Positions 16,167 through 25,600 of a DNA stretch of 64,000 nt are shown here, one piece after another (position 1 is the first letter of the stretch; every line of letters begins with the position of its first letter). A model generated the notes under the pieces. That model did not search any database. It saw nothing but the letters and a program-made list of their open reading frames with translations, and was not told where the DNA came from. The DNA is from Streptomyces umbrinus (lineage in GTDB: Bacteria > Actinomycetota > Actinomycetes > Streptomycetales > Streptomycetaceae): assembly GCF_030817415.1 (NCBI RefSeq), contig NZ_JAUSZI010000002.1, positions 7,192,001 to 7,256,000 of the forward strand. The letters are read 5' to 3'. The position numbers and the translations under genes are program-made.

Positions 16167-18422
16167 CTAGAGACAAGGGGCCTGGCCCGCCGGCGTAGGG
16201 ACGGTGGCCAGCGGTGACGTGATGGACTGGTCCGCCGCCGACCGGGCGGGATTGCGCGCGGAGAGCGGGATCACCGCCGGCAACCCCGACGTCTCGCCCA
16301 GCACAACGTGGCGAACGACCCGCTCGGCCGCATGCCCGTCGTCGTACGGGCAGAAGCGGTCCCGGAACGCCGACCGGAGCTGCGTGGAGCGCGACCCGCG
16401 CCAGTGGCCCGTCGCGAAGATGTCGATCAGCTCGTCCTCGCTGCGCGCCACCGCACCGGGCGGGAACGCGCGCAGGTCGAAATACGTCCCGCGGGCCGCC
16501 TCGTACGCCTCCCAGTCGTCCGCGTGGATCACGATCGGCCGGTCGAGGCCCGCGTAGTCGAACATCAGCGAGGAGTAGTCGGTGATCAGCGCGTCCGAGG
16601 CGAGGCACAGGGACTCGATGCTCGGGTGGTCCGACACGTCGATGAGTCGGCCGCCGCTGCGCGCGAGCGGAGCCCCGTACGCGTGGTGCGCGCGGGCCAG
16701 CAGGACGAAGCGCGGGCCGAGTTGGCGCAGCACCCGCTCCAGGTCGAGCGCGGTGCGCTGGGCGCGCTGGTAGTCGCGGTGCGTGGGCGCGTACAGCACG
16801 GCGACCGCGCCCTCGGGGATGCCGAGGTTCTCGCGCAGCCGGGCCACGTCGGCCGAACTCGCCTGCTGGAACCGGTCGTTGCGCGGCTGGCCGTACTCCA
16901 GTGTCGTGTAGCCGGACGGGAAGACGCGCTCCCAGACGAGTGTGGAGTGGCGGTTGGCGGACAGGCAGTAGTCCCACTGGTCGGCGCCGCGCAGCAGGTC
17001 GGTGAAGTCCGTGCCGCGGGCCGCCGCCGGGTGCTCCTGGAGGTCCAGGCCCATGTGCTTGAGCGGTGTGCCGTGCTGCGTCTGGACGAGGATCTGGCCG
17101 GGGCGCTTGACCAGCCGGCGGTCGAAGTCGGCGTTGTTCACCAGGTACTTGGAGCGGGCGAGAGCCGTCCAGTACGCGGCGGTGCCCGGAGTCAGCCTGC
17201 GCGTCGCCGTCGGGATCGTGTGGTGGAACTCGGGGCGCGCGATCCACGCGGTGCTCACGTCCGGCGCGTACGTCCGGAACGCGGACTCCAGTGCCCCCGG
17301 GTTGCAGCCGTGGCCGCGGCCGCCGTGGCTGGTGAACACGGCCTGGTCGGCCCGGACGGGAAGCCGGAGCTGGACCTTGTAGTGCAGCCGGAGTGCGGCC
17401 GTGCGCAGGGTCCGGGCCAGTGCGCCGGTGAGGCGCGTGACGCCTCGCTGGAGCCGCACCGCCGCCCACAGCGCACGGTAGGTGCGGTGACTGCCCAGGC
17501 GGACCAGCGCGTGCCGCAGCCCGTTCTCGGACGGGACGTCGGCGGCCCGTACGCGGTAACGGACGTAGTGGGCACGGGCATTGCGCAGGAACAGGGCGCG
17601 GGAGCCGTGCGGCACCCGGTCGCGTTTGAGGAACACGGCCGACAGGTGGTCGACCATGCGGTGGAACAGGACCGGGCGCCAGTGCGCCAGTTCGGGGTGG
17701 GCGTCGAGGTGCGCGAAGACCCGGTCGTACTGGTCGAAGATGTCGAAGTGCTTGTTGCTGACCGTGCCGAGGATGTTCCCCCGGCGGCGCTGGCGGTAGT
17801 GGACGCAGACGCGGTCGAGCGTCGCGATCGTCCCGGCGGCCATCAGGACCGGGGACGTCCAGGGGGTGTCCTCGTAGTAGCCGGGCGGGAAGGCGAAGCC
17901 CTCCCCGGCGACGAACTCCCGGCGGTACGCCTTGTTCCACACGACCATGAGGACCTTCAGCAGCCCGGGACGGTCGTCGAGCCGGAACGGCGCCGGCGCG
18001 TCCTCGGTGAGCTGGCCCGCCTGTACGTTGCGGACCGTCTCGCCCGACCAGAAGGTGCGCGCGTAGTCGTAGACCAGGACGTCCGGGTCGCCGGTCTCCT
18101 TGATGCGGTCGGCGATGGCCCGCAGTGCGTCCGGGGTGAGGGTGTCGTCGCCGTCCAGGAAGATCAGGTAGTCGCCGGTCGTGTACCGCATACCGGCGTT
18201 GCGGGCCCGGCCGAGGCCCACGTTCTCCTTGAGGTGGACGGCCCGCACACGGGGGTCGGCGGCCGCGAACTCGTCGATGATCGCGCCGCAGGCGTCGGGT
18301 GAGCAGTCGTCCACCGCGATCAACTCGAGGTCGGTGAAGGACTGTTCGAGGACGGATGCCATGCACTCGTGCAGATATGCCTGCACCTGGTACGCGGGGA
18401 CAATGACACTGAACCGGGGCAA
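16167..18422 (-). CDS. bifunctional GT2 glycosyltransferase / CDP-glycerol glycerophosphotransferase-like (TagF-like), copy 3
   Basis: Third member of the tandem family, 751 residues. The GT2 domain is complete (VDDCSPDACGAII, DGDD), and the C-terminal domain carries QHGTPLKHMG near residue 449, YAPTHRDYQ and TDYSSLMFDYAGLDRP near 611. I place the start at TTG 18422, which follows AAGGA at 6-7 bp and yields the family N-terminus MPRFSVIVPAY; the alternative ATG at 18449 adds nine residues and has a poorer ribosome site. It is separated from copy 2 by a long inverted repeat, so may be a separate transcript. Confidence 0.87.
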   Translation of the reverse strand: MPRFSVIVPAYQVQAYLHECMASVLEQSFTDLELIAVDDCSPDACGAIIDEFAAADPRVRAVHLKENVGLGRARNAGMRYTTGDYLIFLDGDDTLTPDALRAIADRIKETGDPDVLVYDYARTFWSGETVRNVQAGQLTEDAPAPFRLDDRPGLLKVLMVVWNKAYRREFVAGEGFAFPPGYYEDTPWTSPVLMAAGTIATLDRVCVHYRQRRRGNILGTVSNKHFDIFDQYDRVFAHLDAHPELAHWRPVLFHRMVDHLSAVFLKRDRVPHGSRALFLRNARAHYVRYRVRAADVPSENGLRHALVRLGSHRTYRALWAAVRLQRGVTRLTGALARTLRTAALRLHYKVQLRLPVRADQAVFTSHGGRGHGCNPGALESAFRTYAPDVSTAWIARPEFHHTIPTATRRLTPGTAAYWTALARSKYLVNNADFDRRLVKRPGQILVQTQHGTPLKHMGLDLQEHPAAARGTDFTDLLRGADQWDYCLSANRHSTLVWERVFPSGYTTLEYGQPRNDRFQQASSADVARLRENLGIPEGAVAVLYAPTHRDYQRAQRTALDLERVLRQLGPRFVLLARAHHAYGAPLARSGGRLIDVSDHPSIESLCLASDALITDYSSLMFDYAGLDRPIVIHADDWEAYEAARGTYFDLRAFPPGAVARSEDELIDIFATGHWRGSRSTQLRSAFRDRFCPYDDGHAAERVVRHVVLGETSGLPAVIPLSARNPARSAADQSITSPLATVPTPAGQAPCL

Positions 18423-18518
18423 GGGACATCCTTGTGTCGGCGCGGGCATACTGCCCGGAAACGGCCGAAGGGGTTACCGGGTTACGCCGGATGCGGCATG
18501 TGGGGGACCCCGGGTGAA

Positions 18519-18555
18519 CGCGAAGGGGCGGACCGATGGCGGCCCGCCCCTCGCG
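18519..18555 (-). terminator. hairpin terminator of the sugar ABC operon
   Basis: CGCGAAGGGGCGG pairs with CCCGCCCCTCGCG (one bulged A) 40-75 bp beyond the last permease stop, before the next same-strand gene. Confidence 0.6.
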
Positions 18556-18593
18556 ATGTGTACTCCGGGTGCCCGACCCGGATGTCCCGGACG

Positions 18594-19508
18594 CTACTTC
18601 ACCGCGCCCGCCATCACACCGGACACGAACTGCCGCTGGAACGCGAAGAACACGGCCAGCGGGATGACCATCGAGATGAACGCGCCGGGCGCCAGCGTCT
18701 CGATGTTGCCGGAGAACTGACGGGTCTGCTGGGTCAGGGCGACCGTCAGCGGCCGTGAGTCGGAGTCCGAGAAGACCAGTGCCACCAGCATGTCGTTCCA
18801 CACCCACAGGAACTGGAAGATGCCGAGCGACGCGATCGCGGGCCCGCCGAGCGGCAGGACCACGGTGGTGAACAGGCGGGTCTCGCTCGCGCCGTCGAGC
18901 CGTGCGGCCTCCAGGAGTTCACGGGGGATCTCCGCGAAGAAGTTCCGCAGCAGGAAGATCGCGAACGGCAGGCCGAAGCCCACGTGGAACACGACGACAC
19001 CGATGATGGTGCCGAAGATCCCGAGGTCGCCGAAGAGTTCGGACATCGGGATCAGGGCGATCTGCACCGGCACCACGAGCAGCGCCACCACGGCCAGGAA
19101 CCACCAGTCGCGGCCCTTGAAGTCCATCCAGGCGAAGGCGTATCCGGCCATGGCCCCGATGACGATGACCAGGACGGTGGCCGGCACGGTGATCCAGATC
19201 GTGTTGAGCAGGGAGTCGGTGATCTCCTCCTTGCCGAGCAGGGTCGAGTAACTCTCGGTGGTGAGCTGGGCCGGCTTGCTGAAGACCGTCCACCAGCCGG
19301 AGTCGGCGATGTCGGTCGGGTCACGGAACGACGAGGCGAGCAGTCCCACCGTCGGCGTCACCCAGAGCAGTGCGACCAGGATGAGGAAGACCCGCATCAC
19401 ACCGCCGGTCGCGCCGCTCGCCAGCCTGGAGACGAGCGACCGCTCGGGCGGACCGGCCGCTTCCGATGTCTCCGGCGGGGCTTTCAGAGGTACGGAGGGT
19501 GCGGTCAC
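18594..19508 (-). CDS. carbohydrate ABC importer permease, MalG-type
   Basis: Second membrane subunit of a CUT1-type sugar importer; 304 residues with six membrane segments. The EAA loop that contacts the ATPase is EAARLDGASETRLF, and the C-terminus QRQFVSGVMAGAVK is the standard MalG ending. The GTG start overlaps the MalF-type stop by 4 bp (GTGA). No ATPase gene is present in the operon; in Streptomyces such importers usually share the multitasking ATPase MsiK encoded elsewhere. Substrate unknown. Confidence 0.92.
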   Translation of the reverse strand: MTAPSVPLKAPPETSEAAGPPERSLVSRLASGATGGVMRVFLILVALLWVTPTVGLLASSFRDPTDIADSGWWTVFSKPAQLTTESYSTLLGKEEITDSLLNTIWITVPATVLVIVIGAMAGYAFAWMDFKGRDWWFLAVVALLVVPVQIALIPMSELFGDLGIFGTIIGVVVFHVGFGLPFAIFLLRNFFAEIPRELLEAARLDGASETRLFTTVVLPLGGPAIASLGIFQFLWVWNDMLVALVFSDSDSRPLTVALTQQTRQFSGNIETLAPGAFISMVIPLAVFFAFQRQFVSGVMAGAVK

Positions 19509-20857
19509 CGTCGGCGCTCCCTTCGCAGTCGGCGGATGTTGACGATCATCACCGGCATGACGAGCAGCAGCAGGACCACACCGATCGCACTGGCGAGGCC
19601 GAGGTCTCCGCCACCGCCGGTGTACGAGTTGTAGAGCTGCAGGGCCAGGACGTTGGCCTCGTCCTGGGTGGGCTGCGGGGCGATGATGTAGATCAGGTCG
19701 AAGATCTTCATCACGTTGATCATCAGCGTGATCAGCACGACCACGAGGACCGGAGCGAGCAGAGGGACCGTGACCCTGCGGAACACCTGCCACTCGTTGG
19801 CCCCGTCGACCCGGGCCGCCTCCAGGAGGTTGCGGTCCACTCCGGCGAGACCCGCCGCGATGAGCACCATCGCGAAGCCCGCCCACATCCACGCGTACGA
19901 ACCGATGATGGCCGGTGTGATCAGGCTCGGGCCGAGCCAGTCGACGCCGTTGTAGGGCGCCGCGAAGTTCGAGGACGGCAGGCGCAGTTGGGCGCCGTCG
20001 GCGGAGGCCGGCAGCGTGAACGTACCGTCGTCGCCCGCCTTCGTGGAGGCCACGACCCTGCCGTCCTTGACCGCCTCGACCTTGATGCCGGGCAGGGCCT
20101 TCTCACCCGCGTCGATGGCGCCCTTCTCGCCGCCGCCGCCCAGTTTGAAGTCCAGCCAGACCGTGCCGGACACCCCGTCGCCCGAGGCCTGGGCGGGCTT
20201 GGCGTCCCCGGGGCTGCCGGGCACCTTGTTCGGGGCGATGCCGACCAGCGGGATCAGGGCCGGGGAGCCCGCGCTCACTGTGCCCGTGGAGGTGAAGGAG
20301 CCCCCGCCGGACGCCTTGAGGTCGCTCTCGGTCGACGGGCGCGCCTTCGGATAGACCGACGACTCGGCGAAGGTGTCGTGCACGCCCACCACCACGGCGT
20401 TCGCCACACCCTGGTCGGGGTCCGCCTCGTACACGAGCCGGAAGATGATGCCCGCGGCCAGCATCGAGATGGCCATCGGCATGAAGATGATGAGCTTGAA
20501 CGCCGTTGCCCAGCGCACTCGTTCGGTCAGCACGGCGAAGATCAGGCCGAGCCCGGTGACCAGCGCCGGGGCGACCGCCACCCAGATCGCGGTGTTCTTG
20601 ACCGCGGTGAACGTGGCGTCGTCCGTGAAGATGTCGCCGTAGTTGCCCAGCCCCACGAAGCCCGAACCGTCGGCGTTGTAGAGACTGCGCCAGACCGAGT
20701 ACCCGATCGGGTAGACCACGAGCGCGCCGAGCAGCACGATCGCGGGCAGCAGGAACAGACCCACCACCCACGCTCGGGTGCCCATCACACTCTTGCGTTT
20801 TCCGGCGGGGGGCACCGGACCTGCCGGGCCCCCCGCCGTCGCCACCTGCGACGACAT
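19505..20857 (-). CDS. carbohydrate ABC importer permease, MalF-type, with an inserted extracellular Ig-like domain
   Basis: 450 residues, about 140 longer than a usual MalF-type subunit. Six core membrane segments are present with the EAA loop EAARVDGANEWQVF. Between the segments ending near residue 157 (GVANAVVVG) and restarting near 312 (ITPAIIGSYAWMWAG) lies an extracellular insert. Its part around residues 228-290 (GTVWLDFKL..., ALPGIKVEAV, DDGTFTLPA) reads as an SdrD-B/prealbumin-like beta sandwich of the kind found in surface proteins; the preceding 60 residues are Gly/Ser/Pro rich. It sits 9 bp after the binding protein gene. The insert could contact the binding protein or the envelope. 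Confidence 0.9.
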   Translation of the reverse strand: MSSQVATAGGPAGPVPPAGKRKSVMGTRAWVVGLFLLPAIVLLGALVVYPIGYSVWRSLYNADGSGFVGLGNYGDIFTDDATFTAVKNTAIWVAVAPALVTGLGLIFAVLTERVRWATAFKLIIFMPMAISMLAAGIIFRLVYEADPDQGVANAVVVGVHDTFAESSVYPKARPSTESDLKASGGGSFTSTGTVSAGSPALIPLVGIAPNKVPGSPGDAKPAQASGDGVSGTVWLDFKLGGGGEKGAIDAGEKALPGIKVEAVKDGRVVASTKAGDDGTFTLPASADGAQLRLPSSNFAAPYNGVDWLGPSLITPAIIGSYAWMWAGFAMVLIAAGLAGVDRNLLEAARVDGANEWQVFRRVTVPLLAPVLVVVLITLMINVMKIFDLIYIIAPQPTQDEANVLALQLYNSYTGGGGDLGLASAIGVVLLLLVMPVMIVNIRRLRRERRR

Positions 20858-20866
20858 GGGCTGCCG

Positions 20867-22273
20867 TCAGCCCTTGTACGCCTTGGCGGCGGCCGCTTCG
20901 AGCGCCTGCTGCGCGCCCTCGACGTCCGAGGGGGTCTTCAGGAAGTCCTGCAGCCCCTTCCACTCGCCCTGTCCCTGGGTGCCACCGAAGGCGGCGGGCG
21001 CCTGGTCGGACATGTCGAAGCGGAAGTCGTCGCCCGCGTCCAGCAGCGCCTTGGCGATGTCTCCGGCCACGGCGTCCTTGTAACTCTTCAGGTCCATCTC
21101 CTTGTTGGGGGAGATGATGCCGCCCTGCGCCGCCCACAGCTCGGCCGCGTCGGTCGAGGCGAGGAAGGTGATCAGGGCCTGCGAGGCCTTGTCGTCCTTG
21201 AGGATCACGGCCACGTCACCACCGCTGACCACCGGCGACTCGTCGCCGACCGCCGGGAACGGGAAGACCTTGGCGTCCGTGCCGATCTTGGCCTTCGTGT
21301 CGGCGTTGATGTTCGCCGCCACGAAGTCGCCCTCGTAGACCATCGCGGCCGGGGTGTCGCCCGAGAAGGTGTTCGTCACCGACTTGGGGAACTCGGTGCG
21401 CAGCGCGCCGGCCCTGCCGCCCGCGATCAGGTCGTCCTTGCCCCACAGCTGGGCCAGCGTGGTCAGGGCCTCCTTGACGGAGGGGTCCGTCCACTTGATC
21501 TCGTGCTTCGCCAGCTGGTCGTACTTCTCCGGGCCCGCCTGCGAGAGATAGATGTTCTCGAACCAGTCGGTGAGGGTCCAGCCGTCCTGTCCGCCGATGG
21601 ACACCGCGGGCGAACCGGCGTCCGACAGCGTTTGAGCGGTCTGGACGAACTCGTCCCAGGTCTTGGGTTCCGCGGTGATCCCGGCCGCCTCGAACGCGGC
21701 CGTGTTGTACCAGACCAGGGACTTGTTGGCGGCCTTCGCGTAGACGCCGTACTGCTTGCCCTTGTAGGCGCCCAGGTCCTTCCAGCCCGCCGAGAAGTTC
21801 TTGTCGATCTGCGCCTGTGCCTCGGCGCCGAGGGGCTTGACCCAGCCCTTGTCGACGAACTGGTGCAGCACACCGACCTGCGGCAGGAACGCCACGTTCG
21901 GCGGCTTGCCGCCCTGGATCTTCGTGCCCAGGAAGGTGGACGTGTTGTTGCCGGTCGGTACGAAGCTGACCTCCGCGCCCGTCCGCTTCTCGAACTCGTC
22001 CAGGACCTTGGTGAAGTTGTCCTGCTCAGGGCCGGTCCAGACGGCCGCGACCTCCAGCTTCTGGCCGTCGAGCTTGGGGAGCTCGACACTGGCGGCGCTG
22101 CCGCTGGTCTCGCTTCCCCCGCCTCCTTCGTCGCTCTTGTCGTCGTCACCGCCGCATGCCGTGAGCGTGAGCGCCATCGCCCCCGCGACGACGGCGGCCG
22201 CGGTTCGAGCGGTCCTGCTCATCTTGTGCGACTTGTTGTGCGGCCTGTGTGTACGAAGAGTGTTGCTGCGCAT
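20867..22273 (-). CDS. sugar-binding lipoprotein of an ABC importer
   Basis: Extracellular solute-binding protein (468 residues) tethered by a lipid. A signal peptide ends in the lipobox LTAC near residue 39, followed by an acidic/Gly-rich linker (GGDDDKSDEGGGG) and a family 1 binding fold (VWTGPEQDNFTKVLDEF, SLVWYNTAAFEAAG, TWDEFVQTAQ). The overall sequence resembles alpha-glucoside-type binding proteins. First gene of a three-gene operon with the two permeases. In-frame ATGs at 22273 and 22222 both keep the signal peptide; I use the first. Confidence 0.9.
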   Translation of the reverse strand: MRSNTLRTHRPHNKSHKMSRTARTAAAVVAGAMALTLTACGGDDDKSDEGGGGSETSGSAASVELPKLDGQKLEVAAVWTGPEQDNFTKVLDEFEKRTGAEVSFVPTGNNTSTFLGTKIQGGKPPNVAFLPQVGVLHQFVDKGWVKPLGAEAQAQIDKNFSAGWKDLGAYKGKQYGVYAKAANKSLVWYNTAAFEAAGITAEPKTWDEFVQTAQTLSDAGSPAVSIGGQDGWTLTDWFENIYLSQAGPEKYDQLAKHEIKWTDPSVKEALTTLAQLWGKDDLIAGGRAGALRTEFPKSVTNTFSGDTPAAMVYEGDFVAANINADTKAKIGTDAKVFPFPAVGDESPVVSGGDVAVILKDDKASQALITFLASTDAAELWAAQGGIISPNKEMDLKSYKDAVAGDIAKALLDAGDDFRFDMSDQAPAAFGGTQGQGEWKGLQDFLKTPSDVEGAQQALEAAAAKAYKG

Positions 22274-22635
22274 GACTTGCCCCGTTCTTCGTCGAACGTC
22301 CGAGCGCTGTCCCGTGCGCTCTTGGTCTACGCCCGTGCGCTTGGGGGCGGCAAGAGCGCCTGCGCTGTCAAGACCGTGATCGTAACCGCGTCGTGACGTG
22401 GGGACTTGGGGCCACGCCCCGGACTCCGTGGGGGTGCGTTGTCGGGTGCGGGCCCGGCGGTGGCTGATCGCGCAGTTCCCCGCGCCCCTATTCAGGGGCG
22501 CGGGGAACTGCGCAACGGGGGTTCGGGGGCGGAGCCCCTGAGTTAGTGACGATGGGGGTCCCCCCGCTCGAGCGAAGCCGAGAGTGGGGGAGGGTAGGGG
22601 CGGCGGGGGCGAAAAAAGCCCGGACGAACCCGGCG
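22274..22635. other. gene-free interval with two intergenic repeat types
   Basis: Holds the promoter side of the sugar ABC operon: a consensus -35 hexamer TTGACA is seen on the minus strand at 22371-22366, but no convincing -10 follows. Also contains a perfect 20-bp inverted repeat, 22470-22489 with 22494-22513 (GCGCAGTTCCCCGCGCCCCT arm, 4-nt loop), and at 22551-22592 another common streptomycete element, a CCCCCGCTC/GAGTGGGGG hairpin. No supported gene. Confidence 0.7.
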
Positions 22636-25600
22636 CTAAAGAAGCGACGGCACCTCCGTCGCCGAGACGGAGCGGGCCGCCCGCTCCAGGGCGCTGGCCA
22701 GGAGGGCCAGGTCCGTGGGCCCGTTGCCCAGCTCGCGGACGGGCCGCCGCGCGGGCGGATCACCCATGCGGGCCCACTCCAGCGGGACGACAGTGGGCCG
22801 CAGAGTCGCCGTACGAGGAATACGACCAGTGACCCGGCCGCCCTGGAACGGCGTCGGCCGACCGGCCGGTCCGCCGAGCCGCCCCCGCCCGGGCGCAGGC
22901 TCCTCCGGCCCGGCCACCACCGCTTCGAGGACAACCCGAAGCGTCGCCCGCCGAGCCAGCTCCGTCTCGTCCGTTCGCTCCCCGCCCCCGGTCGCCGCCA
23001 CCAGATGCACCCCGAGCCGCTCCCCGTCCCGCGCCACGGCTTCCAGCGCCCGCACGACCGAACCGGCGGCCGGGCGCCCGGGGGAGCCCAGCGCGGGCGA
23101 GAGCAGGGCGTCGAGGTCGTCGACGACCACGACGAGCCGGGGAAGCGGAGGCCCCGCGTCCGGCCGGGGCCGGCTCGCGACGGGACGCAGCCGGAGAGTG
23201 GAACTGGAGGGCGTGTCGAGGTCCCCGGCACCGGCGGACCCGCCGGCCGTACCGCCTGCCTGCCTGGCCGCCGAACCGGCCGAGCGCTGGGCGACGACAC
23301 GGCCCGACGCCCCCTGCCGGTCCTGTCGCGCCTGTCTGTCCTGCCGGTCCTGAAGGGAGTGCCACTCGGCGAAGTCGAGCCGGCCGAGCAGTTCGGCCCG
23401 CCGCTTCAGCTCGGCGGCCAGCGACTGGGCGAACTCCCGCATCCGTACGGGATCGTGGGCGCCCAGTTGCGTCGTGACGTGAGGCAGGTCCGTACACACC
23501 TGGAGTCCGTCCCCGCGCGCGGCCGCGCCACCGCTGCCCGTGCCGTCCCGGCCGTCGATGAGCACGATGCCGAGCCGGTCGGGCCGCTCCGCGGCGGCGA
23601 GCGAGGCGGCCACCGAACGCAGCAGTTCCGTACGCCCGCTGCCCGAGGGGCCCTCGACCAGCAGATGCGGTCCCTCGACCGCGAGGTCCACGGAGACGGG
23701 CCCGCGGGGACCGGCGCCGAGCACGGCCGTGGCCCGGCCGCCGAGCGCTTCCCTGTCGTCGGCCGCGTCCGCCCAGCGCGCCATCAGCGACGCCGGGGTG
23801 GCCCTCGCCAGGCCCAACTCGTCAAGGAGCCGGGCGGATTGGGGCAGCGGCGCGGACACACGGGTGTGCCGCTCACCTGCCACACCGTCCGCACGCAGCG
23901 GCGCCAGCGCCCGGGCGAACCGCTCGGCCCAGGCCATGGACACGGCGTCCACGGCGGCGACCGTGCCGTGACCCACGGGCCCGCCCTGCGCGGCGGATGC
24001 GGAACCGCCCGCCTGCTTGCCGTGCGCCACGCGCAGCAGCCGCAGCGCCGTCGCCACGTCACCGCTGAGCAGCGCGACGGCACCGCACTCCCGGAAGGCG
24101 GGCGAGGCCGCGCAGGCCGCCTCGTACGTGTCCGTCACCGGCGAGGCGGGCGACGCGGCCGGCGTCTCGACGAGACAGATGACGTGGATCCCGGCCTGGG
24201 GTCCCTCGGCCGCGAGCCGTGACACGGCCTCCCGCACACCGGCCGACCCGGGGTCCCCGTCCACCACGACGACGGTGTGGGGGCCCGGCCACTCGGTCTC
24301 CGCCGGATCGTCGGACCGCGCCCAGGAGGGCCGCCTGGCCCGCCCACGGGCGGCCGCGTCACTGGTCTGCGTACCGCTGCGGGGGAGTCCCAGGTGGGTG
24401 ATGTTGCTGTCGCGTGCGGTGGGGTGGGCGCGGGGCAACGCAGGGGAACCGGAACCGGTGCGCTCACCGTCCCGCGCCGGGTCGCCGTCGGACGGGTGCC
24501 TCGGCCGGGCCGTGCCGTCGGAAGAGGAAGAAGAGGCAGAGGGTGAGGAGCCGGGGCGGCCGCTCGCGCCGCCGTCGTGGCCCCGCTCGCCGCCGGACCG
24601 GTGTACGGCCGAGAAGGCCCCGCTGTCGTCCGGTGAGCCCTCGCCGAGGCGAAGCCCTCCGCCGGCGGATCCGGTGGCCACGGAGGCCCGGCCCACTTCC
24701 GCCAGGTGGTCATCGAGCCGGCGGACCAGCTCCTCCGTACGCGCCGTCGCCTGTTCGCGGTCGTAGGCGAGGAGGAGGCGGCAGTCCTGGCCGTGGGTGG
24801 GACGGAGATGGGGGAGCCAGCCGAGCCAGGACCACTCGGCGGTGCGCTCCTCCACGGAACGCGAGCGGTCCGTGCTGATCAGGGTGATCTCCAGGGCGTC
24901 GGGCGAGTGCAGCGCGGCGAGCTGGGCGACCACCGCGCGGGCGAGCCCCGAGAGGCGGCCGCGCGGCCCGGCCAGGCCCAGCGCGCCGACCTCCCGCAGC
25001 CCCGCGGTCACCGGCACCGAGGGCAGCAGGCCGGAGCCGTCGGGCGCGCTCCGGTCCGCCGTGCCGAGCCGCACCGTGAGCGTCTCCGGGTGTCCCGGGC
25101 CGCGCTCCCACAGCCGCGGTCCCGGTCCGAGCGCGGCCAGCAGCAGTGCGGCGGGATCCGGCCACCGCTCGGGAGCGGACGCGCCCGCCACGACGGGCTC
25201 CTCGGCTGCCGGTGTCTCGTACGCGTCGTCGTACGCCTCGTCGTGCTCCGTGTCCGGCTCGTCGCTCCGGCCGCCCGCCAGTCGCCGGGCCCATGCGGAG
25301 AGCCCGCCGCGCTTGCGCACACCGCGTGGGACGGGTGTCCCTCGGAGGGGAGTGCCTTTTCGGCCGCCCTCACCGGGGGCGGGTGCGTCCCGGTCCTCCT
25401 CGGGGGCCGCTCCGGAAGGCGCTCCGGTGTCCGTGCTCTCGATCCGCGGCGCCCGGCCCTGTCCGGGCACGACGGTCGGGTCCGCGGGCGTGTGTCCCTG
25501 GGGCGTGGGCGCGGTCCCGTGGGAGCGCCCGCCCTCGGCGGAGCCCCACCCGGCGGTGCCGTACCCGTGATGTGTCTCGGCGGTCGGCGGCGCGACCTGG

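Noticed and set aside
16308..18302. 664-codon plus-strand frame opposite the third GT2/TagF-like gene
   Set aside because: Antisense shadow; no recognisable fold, and codon bias supports the minus strand.
19466..22396. 976-codon plus-strand frame opposite the sugar ABC operon
   Set aside because: Shadow frame; composition is low complexity (His/Arg/Gly/Asp) and the three minus-strand genes have lipobox, EAA loops and overlaps.
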